NCBI RefSeq assembly: GCF_927798095.1
Contig: NZ_CAKMMF010000014.1
Coordinates: forward strand, 1-64,000
Source: Paenibacillus plantiphilus
GTDB taxonomy: Bacteria; Bacillota; Bacilli; Paenibacillales; Paenibacillaceae
Direction of reading: 5' to 3'
DNA length: 64,000 nucleotides
In this document: positions 35,094-43,200 of the stretch, piece by piece
Position numbering within the stretch: position 1 is the first letter of the stretch
Layout: each line of letters starts with the position of its first letter
Program-made: the position numbers and the translations under genes
The notes under the pieces: model-generated
Database searches by the model: none
Told to the model about the DNA's origin: nothing
The model's input: the letters and a program-made list of their open reading frames with translations, nothing else

Positions 35094-35798
35094 ATCTTGA
35101 GGTTTCTCTGCTGATGTTTACTTGAGCAAGCTTGCACTTCACCCCCCAGCTCGCAGGCTGCTCGCTGCATATCGGTTAACTTTGATACCATCATCGCTTG
35201 CCGCATAGGAATGCTTGATTCGCTCTTCTTCCGTAGGTAATTCATGATAATTAGCTATCATGACCAGACATCGAAAGCCCGAGTTTATTTGCTTTTCGAA
35301 CACCCACCTTCTGGATAGTAGTGGAAGGTTCATTGTCGATTCAATCATCCTATCTCCTTAGCAGGGGGAATGATTCTGGAGAAGCGTCAGCGCTCGCCTT
35401 TGTTCCCGGAATTCCACATTTATCGACTACTATTCAAGAATTCCGGGAACAACAGCGATCGTAAGAACATTCCTCTGCTCAGCAGTCTGTTTGTTCCTTT
35501 CAATCGTTCAACTCATATAGACTGTTCTACTATTAGTCATCCTAATGGTTAAATATAGAAATTGTATATGATACTACAGACATCGGCTGCCAATCAGCAA
35601 TGTACACACTCTGCAATCTCATAGTCGGTTGCGCCTATAATTTCACAGGTATTTAGTTGTCGGTTTTTGTAATATCGCCGATGTTAATAGCGAAAATCAC
35701 GATTCCATGACAAATAAACGCATGTCGCAGCAGTATCCAAAGCACTGGGACCTTGATCGCAGCTTGCGGAAGCTTTATACAATCTTTAACAAAAAAAC
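35094..35798. other. gene-poor region with inverted repeat and duplicated segment (copy B)
   Basis: A minus-strand frame of 69 codons (35348-35139) lacks a convincing start site and family, so it is not called. The region includes the inverted repeat at 35402-35450. It also holds the duplicated intergenic blocks: atcctaatggttaaatatag at 35539, and the block from 35688 shared with 32861-33024. Confidence 0.5.
35402..35450. repeat. long perfect inverted repeat
   Basis: gttcccggaattc and gaattccgggaac are perfect 13-bp arms separated by 23 nt. Flanking bases (cagcgctcgcc... and ...cagcgatcg) are weakly alike. It is not next to a gene end with a T-run, so it is not an obvious terminator. Confidence 0.65.
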
Positions 35799-35841
35799 GC
35801 GCATGAACTGATCGTCTAACAACGACCATTCCATGCACGTC
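35799..35841 (-). terminator. terminator copy B, after the ABC exporter operon
   Basis: GTGCATGGAA and TTCATGCGC-type arms enclose a TCGT/ACGA inner pairing. The minus strand continues with GTTTTTTTGTT. It is related to the terminator at 32971 and is placed to end the leftward ABC exporter transcript. Confidence 0.65.
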
Positions 35842-35842
35842 A

Positions 35843-35915
35843 ATACTAGCTCTATAACCCCGCTCACCGTAACCGTACTGCTCTTCTTATCCCAATCGAT
35901 GCTGAACTTATAATA
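35843..35915 (-). pseudogene. C-terminal fragment of a stalk-domain gene
   Basis: Directly after the ABC gene's stop, minus-strand codons read YYKFSIDWDKKSSTVTVSGV, nearly the C-terminus of the stalk-domain protein at 4813-5283 (YYKLAIEWDKKSNTVTVIGV). Nothing else of that gene remains, and the stop codon is lost. It shows that the DNA at the ABC operon's end derives from another locus. Confidence 0.75.
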
Positions 35916-37628
35916 CTAAGAAATCTCACGCTTCTGCACCAAATCGATATATAGAGCGCTTCTCGCCATGAGCTCCTCATGTGTTCCCGCATCTGCGATC
36001 TCGCCCCCGCTTAGCACATAGATGCGGTCCGCATTCTGGACCGTGGATAGGCGATGCGCAATAATAATGGTCGTCCTGCCCGAGCGCAGACGATCCAGAT
36101 TCTCCTGTACTCTTCGCTCCGTCTCCATATCGAGAGCAGAGGTCGCCTCATCCATAATCAATATTTCGGGATTGCGGAGAATCGCTCTGGCGATCGTCAC
36201 CCGCTGCCGCTGGCCTCCCGACAGTGTAATGCCTCTCTCACCGAGCTGGGTCATATACCCTTCCGACATGCTCATAATCTGGGAATCGATCTCGGCAGAT
36301 ACGCAGGCCTCTTTCATTGCTGTATCCGAGGCTTGCAGTCCCATCATAAGATTGCTGCGAATATCCTCCTGGAAAATATACGGGTCCTGGAACACAATAC
36401 CGACACGGCTCATCCACTCCTTGCGCGCAATGTCCGCCAGAGGAATGCCATTTACCCGTATTGTCCCCTCCACAGGATCGAAGAAACGAATCAGCAATTG
36501 CGCTATCGTGGACTTGCCGCCCCCGCTTTGCCCGACGAAGGCAATCTTCTTCCCGATTGGAAGCTCCATATTAAGCTTTTTCAACGTCTCTGGCATATCA
36601 GGCCCGTAAGAGAATCGAACATCCTCAAAGACCAGCGATTGCAGGGGTCCGTCCAGCTTGCGGTAGCCATCCTTGAACGGTTCCCCATCGAATAGCTCGC
36701 GAAGCCGCTCCACACTGGCCATTCTACCCGACAGCCCCATGTACGTATTGAACAGAACCTGCGTGCCATCCATCAGCTGAGTGGAGAGCTGGTAAATTAC
36801 GATGAAAGTTCCGATCGACACGCTTCCTTGAATGACCAGGTACCCGCCATACCCGATCATGAGCAGACTGATTCCCCATTTGAGCGGATCAGTGAATACC
36901 ATTTTCAAATTCAGCAGCTTGCCTTCCCTCATCATCGCGTCAAAATATTTCTTGAATATAGACCCGTACTTCCGCTCCTCCCACTCCTCCCGGTGGAAAG
37001 CAACAATCTCGCGGGTAGCCGAGATCCCTTCTTCCATATGGAGCAGCAGATCCGACTTGCTCTCCTGAATCCCCTTGGCAGCGTCCTTGATCCGCGGAGC
37101 GAAATACCTGCCCAAGTAAATATAAAGAACCGTCAGAACGAGCAGCACAAGCAGCATGCCCGGATTCGCATAAGCGATAATTCCCATAAGCACGAGCACC
37201 TGAATGCCCTGCTGAATCGCCCGAGGGATGTCGCTGCCCAGCAAACCGTATACATGCTCGACATCACTGGAGAAATAATGCACGAAATTCGCCGTTCTTT
37301 CCTTATGAAGCTTCGAGATCGGCATGCGATGCAGAACTTTTATCAGATTGCCCGCCAGCTTGCTGTGGAAATAAGCCATGTTCAAATGAACCGTATGCGG
37401 CCCCAAGGTGAATAAAGCGGCATGTGCCGCGAACGCGATGCCCATCAGAATGAGAATGCCCGCAAACTCCTCGTATTTGCCTTCCACGAAGACGTGATCG
37501 ATCAGCCTTTGCTGGAGCGCAATTGCCGCAATATTCGCCAGCGATTCCATGGTCAGCAGGATGACGGACAAGAGCAGCATCCATTTGATCGGGTAACTGT
37601 ATTTCCAAAGCCATCGTATCGTTCTCAT
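35916..37628 (-). CDS. ABC exporter half-transporter, second subunit
   Basis: The 570-residue half-transporter has an N-terminal type IV (exporter) membrane domain of six helices (about 15-310). Its nucleotide-binding domain has Walker A GQSGGGKST (about 366), signature LSGGQRQR (about 470), Walker B LIMDEATSALD (about 493) and H-loop AHRLST (about 522). All ATPase residues look intact. The ATG overlaps the stop of the first subunit gene, so the two probably form a heterodimer of the multidrug/lipid exporter type found in Bacillales. The substrate cannot be told. There is no peptidase domain and no adjacent peptide precursor. Confidence 0.9.
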   Translation of the reverse strand: MRTIRWLWKYSYPIKWMLLLSVILLTMESLANIAAIALQQRLIDHVFVEGKYEEFAGILILMGIAFAAHAALFTLGPHTVHLNMAYFHSKLAGNLIKVLHRMPISKLHKERTANFVHYFSSDVEHVYGLLGSDIPRAIQQGIQVLVLMGIIAYANPGMLLVLLVLTVLYIYLGRYFAPRIKDAAKGIQESKSDLLLHMEEGISATREIVAFHREEWEERKYGSIFKKYFDAMMREGKLLNLKMVFTDPLKWGISLLMIGYGGYLVIQGSVSIGTFIVIYQLSTQLMDGTQVLFNTYMGLSGRMASVERLRELFDGEPFKDGYRKLDGPLQSLVFEDVRFSYGPDMPETLKKLNMELPIGKKIAFVGQSGGGKSTIAQLLIRFFDPVEGTIRVNGIPLADIARKEWMSRVGIVFQDPYIFQEDIRSNLMMGLQASDTAMKEACVSAEIDSQIMSMSEGYMTQLGERGITLSGGQRQRVTIARAILRNPEILIMDEATSALDMETERRVQENLDRLRSGRTTIIIAHRLSTVQNADRIYVLSGGEIADAGTHEELMARSALYIDLVQKREIS

Positions 37629-39433
37629 AGTGCCTCCTGCTCCACTCTCTCTGCTGTTTGTCCATGAACAAGTCCATGCAGGGCGCCCTGTTGCAGCAGC
37701 AGCTCCTGATAGGTTCCTGATTCAACGACTCTTCCGTTCTCGATAACAACGATTTTGTCGAAATTCTCAATCGTAGACAGCCGGTGTGCAATGGCTATGG
37801 TCGTTCTTCCCATAAGCAATCGCTCCAACGCCCGCTGAACCTCATCCTCAATCCGATTATCCAGCGCCGAGGTCGCCTCATCGAGAATAACAATGGATGG
37901 ATTCTTCACGAACATGCGCGCGATGGAGATGCGCTGCTTCTGCCCGCCGGACAGCTTGATCCCCCGCTCTCCTACCATCGTATCGTAGCCCTGCGGCATC
38001 TGGGAGATAAACGCATCCGCACCGGCCGCTTGTGCCGCAAGCACAACCTCTTCATCGGATGCATCCGGATTTCCGAATCTGATATTTTCCATCACACTCG
38101 CCCCGAACAAATACGTCTCCTGAAAAACAAAGCCGAGACTATTCCGAAGCTGTGCCAGCGACAGATCTCTCAGATCCGTTCCATCCAGCAGAACACTTCC
38201 CATACTGGGATCATAGAAGCGCCCGATCAGCTTGAGCAGCGTCGATTTGCCGCCGCCGCTTGCCCCTACGAAAGCCACTCGCTGTCCTGCCTGAACGCTC
38301 AAGCTGAAATGCTCCAATATCGACTGTCCCTGCACATAGGCAAAAGAAACATCGTTGAAATCAATGGCTCCCTTTACTTCCCCTAGCAGAGCCGGCTTCA
38401 GCGGCTCCTTAATTTCCGGCTTCAGATGCACGAAATCGTACAAGCGGCGTGCTTGGTACATCAGCATCCTCTGCTCTGTAATCGTTGTAATGACCAACGT
38501 AAGCTTGAACAGCGCGTTGAAATAATAAAGCAGAAAAGCAGAAAATTCGCCCACCGTGAGCGACCCTTGCTTATACAGATGGAAGCCGTAGATGAATACC
38601 GCAATTAATCCAGCGTAATTCAACAACCGGCGGACAGAGCCTCTCCAGAAGGAATACCAGAAGGTCGTGATCATACCGCGATCCATCTTATGCCTGGCTT
38701 CCGTCAGCTTGGCATTGTCCCAATCTTCCGCAGCGCTCGCCCGCAGCTCAGCTAAGGAAGCAACACTCTCGTACACCTTCCGATTGTAATCCACCCGAGA
38801 CTCTGCCCATTCCTTCTCACTCTTGGTAGCTCTCTTCTCAAAGTAAGGACCGACAACATAATAGAGCAGCAGACAAGGCAAAATAATGAGCGCCATCTTG
38901 ACATTGATCACCATCATACAGCCCAGCGCCAGAATCGCGAAGACCAACTCATTAACCATCATCGGCAGCAGCTTCCGATACATATTAGCAACAGCGCTCA
39001 CTTCCGTATTCACTAGAGAGAGGCTTTCACCCACAGCATGTCTGTCGAAATAGGAGAAGCCCAGCGCGCGCAGATGCTTCATCATCCCGTACTGCAAATC
39101 GCTCGCCGCCTTCTCCTGCAGATTTCGCTGCAGAATGACTCTAAGCGCGCTTAATGCGATCATAATGATAATAAGTACAGCAATGGCAATGATCAGCGTA
39201 TAAAATAATTGAATCTTGCGATCCGGCAAAATATGATCGATGAAATACCGAATAAACATCGGAATAACAAGCTCGATCCCCGTGACCAGCGCGCCGCACA
39301 GCAGCAGCGACACGAATAGCCCCTTATAGGGGCGAATGTAGGAAAGAACCCAGAGATAGACAGACCAGAGCGGACTTTCCTTGCTTGCAGCAATCATTTT
39401 CTCGGCATCAGCTTGCTTAGGTTGTGATAACAT
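37625..39433 (-). CDS. ABC exporter half-transporter, first subunit
   Basis: The 602-residue half-transporter has a roughly 25-residue cytoplasmic start, six membrane helices (about 35-330) and an ATP-binding domain: Walker A GASGGGKST (about 390), signature LSGGQKQR (about 495), Walker B VILDEATSALD (about 517) and H-loop AHRLST (about 545). GAAGGAATG lies upstream of the ATG. It is the promoter-proximal gene of a two-gene operon. Sequence asymmetry between the two subunits suggests a heterodimeric exporter, but both catalytic sites appear canonical. The region upstream (39434-39735) should contain the promoter. Confidence 0.9.
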   Translation of the reverse strand: MLSQPKQADAEKMIAASKESPLWSVYLWVLSYIRPYKGLFVSLLLCGALVTGIELVIPMFIRYFIDHILPDRKIQLFYTLIIAIAVLIIIMIALSALRVILQRNLQEKAASDLQYGMMKHLRALGFSYFDRHAVGESLSLVNTEVSAVANMYRKLLPMMVNELVFAILALGCMMVINVKMALIILPCLLLYYVVGPYFEKRATKSEKEWAESRVDYNRKVYESVASLAELRASAAEDWDNAKLTEARHKMDRGMITTFWYSFWRGSVRRLLNYAGLIAVFIYGFHLYKQGSLTVGEFSAFLLYYFNALFKLTLVITTITEQRMLMYQARRLYDFVHLKPEIKEPLKPALLGEVKGAIDFNDVSFAYVQGQSILEHFSLSVQAGQRVAFVGASGGGKSTLLKLIGRFYDPSMGSVLLDGTDLRDLSLAQLRNSLGFVFQETYLFGASVMENIRFGNPDASDEEVVLAAQAAGADAFISQMPQGYDTMVGERGIKLSGGQKQRISIARMFVKNPSIVILDEATSALDNRIEDEVQRALERLLMGRTTIAIAHRLSTIENFDKIVVIENGRVVESGTYQELLLQQGALHGLVHGQTAERVEQEAL

Positions 39434-39862
39434 GTGATAGATTCATTCCTTCGGGTCAAATTTAATTCAATAAGGACGGTTCTGCCCGCTATCGCTGGTA
39501 GTAACACCATCATGATTCCTAGTAATCAACGGTTATTCATTATAACCTAAATATTGGGACCTTCATAAAGTTGTTATTAATATACATTATTCGATAAATA
39601 TATAAAAGAAATATTTTTATGGCTTCATACCATAATTGGTGTCTGACATCTGTCGCGTTTACAGTCCCTCTACTTATGCCCCCTATCTCGATACTCCATT
39701 AAATCTGGTCTATAAAAAGGAAGCTCTTTTTCGCAAAAAGAGACCATCCCACAAGTAAGAATACTCATGGGACAGCCCTCAATTCCGTCCGCCTTAGTGC
39801 AACTTATTCAGAATGAATACAGTCTTATTCAATATAATAGGAGCACAGGGAGGTATCACGTA
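39434..39862. other. intergenic region with relic terminator
   Basis: No gene is seen. Around 39743-39776 a hairpin (CCATCCCA...TGGGACAG, minus strand then TCTCTTTTTG) closely resembles the terminator at 40186-40225, including flanking cacaag...ctcatggga. It therefore looks like a copy left from a lost leftward gene. The promoters of the ABC operon and of the lipoprotein at 39863 must lie here. Confidence 0.5.
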
Positions 39863-40150
39863 TTGAACAGCAAATTATTATTTACAATATTTATTTGTAT
39901 AGGCGTTGTGATAACGGGCTGCAACGATTACAAAAGCAGTGAGTTTGAAATATCCGGTAAAATTACCTCAATCGATGAAAACAAAGGTTATGTATATCTC
40001 AATGAGTCTACAGAAATTAAATATAAGGACTACAATAAATTAAAGGTTGGGCAATCTGTCAAATTTGTATTATATAGCACATTAGAAGATGATGTTTGGG
40101 TTACGGAGAAGATTAAAGTAAAGTCCGTTGAAATCCTGGATAGGAGTTAA
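39863..40150 (+). CDS. small lipoprotein with an OB-like domain
   Basis: The 95-residue lipoprotein has signal LLFTIFICIGVVITGC with lipobox VITGC at about residue 20, then a roughly 75-residue beta-rich domain. GKITSIDENKGYVYL and LKVGQSVKFVLYS suggest a small OB-like barrel, as in some Bacillales lipoproteins. The TTG at 39863 is chosen because GGGAGG lies about 8 nt upstream; an earlier in-frame start would put 30 residues before the signal. It is a single gene between two similar terminators and convergent with the SLH protein gene. The function is unknown. Confidence 0.7.
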   Translation: MNSKLLFTIFICIGVVITGCNDYKSSEFEISGKITSIDENKGYVYLNESTEIKYKDYNKLKVGQSVKFVLYSTLEDDVWVTEKIKVKSVEILDRS

Positions 40151-40185
40151 ACCGAATCCGATCCCTCGCTCCTTAAAACAAAAAA

Positions 40186-40225
40186 GCCGCCCCACAAGCA
40201 GCATATCTGCTGCTCATGGGACGGC
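40186..40225 (-). terminator. terminator of the SLH 5'-nucleotidase gene
   Basis: GCCGTCCCATGAGCAGCA pairs with TGCTGCTTGTGGGGCGGC on the minus strand, followed by TTTTTTGTTTT. It serves the leftward gene ending at 40259 and faces the lipoprotein gene. Confidence 0.85.
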
Positions 40226-40258
40226 CCTCAATTATTTACCTTCTTAGCCCTCACTGCT

Positions 40259-43200
40259 TTACGCTATAAAACCAAGCTCCTTCAAAGCTCTCAACAAAAT
40301 AATTGCCGCTTGTGCGCGGGTAGCGTTATCCGCAGGTGCGAAAGCGCCCGTTGTGCTGCCCTGCATAATCCCTTTATCCACGAGCATGGCCGCTTGCTCT
40401 GCCGCCCACTCAGGGATAGAGGAATGATCCGTGAATTTACCGAGCGTTGCTGTGCTATTCACACTGCTGGACTTATTCTCGGCCGATCCGATAATCTCGA
40501 TGGCGCGAGCGATCATCACAGCCATCTCAGCCCTCGTAATTTGCGCATTCGGCGCAAATTTGTCCGCCGTCTTGCCGTTCACAAGCCCGAACTTCACTGC
40601 CGAACCAACCGCTCCTGCATACCATGCATCCGGTGCAATATCCGTGAAGCTCGATGCATTGCTGTTCACACTGAGACCCAGCCCGCGAACAACCATAGCG
40701 GTGAATTCAGCTCTTGTCACCGCTTTGCCCGGCGCATAATTCTTCTCGCTCATACCTTTGACAATCAGCTTGGAGGCCATCGTCTCAATGTCCTTTTCCG
40801 CCCAGTGCCCGACAAGATCGGTGAAGTCCTTCTTATAATGAATAACCGAGTAAATGCTGTTCCCCGGACGCTTCATCTCCATCGCAGGTTTTCCGTTCAC
40901 TGTGACTGCCACCCCTGGAACGAAAACCAGTTCACCCGACGCTTCGTCATACATGACAGCCGTGGCCGAAGCTATATCCGTAGAGGAAGGCAAATAGATG
41001 TAGCGTGAAATATAGGTTTTGCCAAAATCCACAAGTTCCTTCTCCCCGCCCCCCGCAGCAACAGTTACCTTGAATTCAACTGCCGCGTCAAGCGCAAGCT
41101 CTGCACCGAGCGACTGTGCTTTTGCCTTCAGCGTTTGCAGCATGCTGTCTTCTATGGGGGCAATGGATACTTTGATGCTGGCGTTGTTCAGTGATGCGCC
41201 ACCTGCTGCTGCGCCCAAGTTAAGACCATTCAGCGGAAGCACATAGGTTGCAGCCGCTGTATGAATAACGATTACAGCGTTGCTGTTTCCATTGCCCGCT
41301 GCAGCCAATGCCTCAGCAGGCAGTGTTACCTCTGTCGCTCCACCGGCTGCTTGTGCGGGGATGACCACCTCCGCTTTGGCCCCGGAAGCGGCGCCAGCAA
41401 GCGCCTTGTCAAGAGCGTTCTTCAGCTCATCCGCTTTGACAACGATCTGAGTAACCGCCCCGCCAGCCGTATTCTTGCCCTCGGTAATTTGCAGCGCGTT
41501 GCCGGACAATTCGATTGCACCATTCCCCGTACCCGTACCTGTGCCGCCGCCCGTTCCAGGATCAGGCTTCTGCTCCGTGTTCGGATTCGTTACAGGAGGA
41601 ACATAGCCGCCGCCACCGGAAGATTTCGCTTTCTCCACAATACGTCCGTCAACGACAGGCGCTATCGTGCCTCCAAGTGTGTTCACATGCTCCATGAAAA
41701 TCTCGTAATCCGGGTATCCCATATCCTCATGATACGCTCCGTTTGCGATTGCTTTGGCGAAAGAGGCGTAGCCATCTCCCCCATTCGCCACGAAGCTGTT
41801 CGTCGCAAGACGGTAGGTAGCCGTAAGATTAATCGGCGTATAGCCGTTTCCATTCTTGATTTCCACATCATACACTTTGCTGCCCGCCGGCTGGCTCGGG
41901 TCCCACTTGAAGCGCAGACCTGCCACCTGTGGGAATTTGCCCGGCAAATCCGTCAGCTTCGCACCGCTGACCCCGTTCTCCAGGCCATCCTTAAGCGCTT
42001 GCCCCGTCACATCCAGCACGTAGAGCGTGTTCCCAAACGGCATAACCGTGCGCAGCTCGCCCATCGTAATGTCACCTTCATCAATCGACGCACGGATACC
42101 TCCGCCATTCATAATAGCGACATCCGCATTTTTCAACACTTTCGCTTTTGCAAGCATGCCATCCGCAATGAAATTGCCCAAGTTCGTTTCCTTCGCGCGA
42201 ACATTGCTGCGGTCACCGTCCAGAACGACGGTTGTTTTGCCGACAACCTGTTTCTTCAGCACTTCCAGCTCTGCATTGTATGGCGCAAGCATGCTCTTGG
42301 CCATCTCGTCCTCTGCTACGGAGCTGTTGACTGGAATGAGACTTCCCTTCAGCTGCCCCTCGCCTGTCAACAGAACACCCTTATTATCGAATGCCAAATC
42401 AACGCGTCCAAGGAACTTGCCCCATTCATTCGCCTGAACAATCGCAGTAGGCGTACCATGCTCGCTGTCTACAATGACATCCGGCGTATCCAGCTTGGTG
42501 TGCGTATGCCCGCCTACGATCAGGTCAATGCCTTCAACCTCTTTTGCCAGCGACTTGTCTCGGTTGTAGCCCAGATGAGACAAGGCAATGATCATATGGA
42601 TGCCTTCCGCCTCAATAGCTGCAACCGTCTGTGCAGCAGAGGCAACTGCATCGTTGAACACAACGTCTTTGCCCGGACTGGAGGTCTCCTTCGTGTCCTC
42701 GGTCGTCAGTCCGAACACCCCGACCTTATGGCCGTTCACATTCAGCACAACATAGGGATACACACCCGCCTGCTCCACTGTCTTGGGTGCGCCCGCTTCA
42801 ATCGTCCTTGGCGCCTTCAACAGCGGGCTCATGTGACTGTCTGCCGCAAGATCAACATTGGAGCTGACTAGCGGGAACTTCGCCTTGGAGACGAAATTCG
42901 CCAGCGCCCCCGTACCTTGGTCGAACTCATGATTGCCGAACGTCATCGCATCGTAGCCCATATAGTTCATGAACGCCAGATCCGCCAGACCGAACCATTT
43001 TGTAAAATAAAGATCGCCTGAGAACACATCTCCTGCATCCAGAAGCAGACTATCTCCCGCTTCCTCGCGCACCTGCTTCACAAGCGTCGCCCGTCTCGGC
43101 GCGTCAGCCAGATGAGCATGGGTATCATTCGTATGCATCACCGTCAGCTTCCAAGGTCCTACCTTGACAGAGGCAGCCGCCGAGCCAAAGCCGTCGCTGC

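Noticed and set aside
35139-35348. Minus-strand 69-codon frame
   Set aside because: No ribosome binding site, signal or family was seen. It might be a gene fragment, but there is not enough to call it.
41261-42871. Long plus-strand open frame (536 codons) opposite the SLH 5'-nucleotidase gene
   Set aside because: It is antisense to a gene with clear domains, has no ribosome binding site and gives an Arg/His-rich product with no family features.
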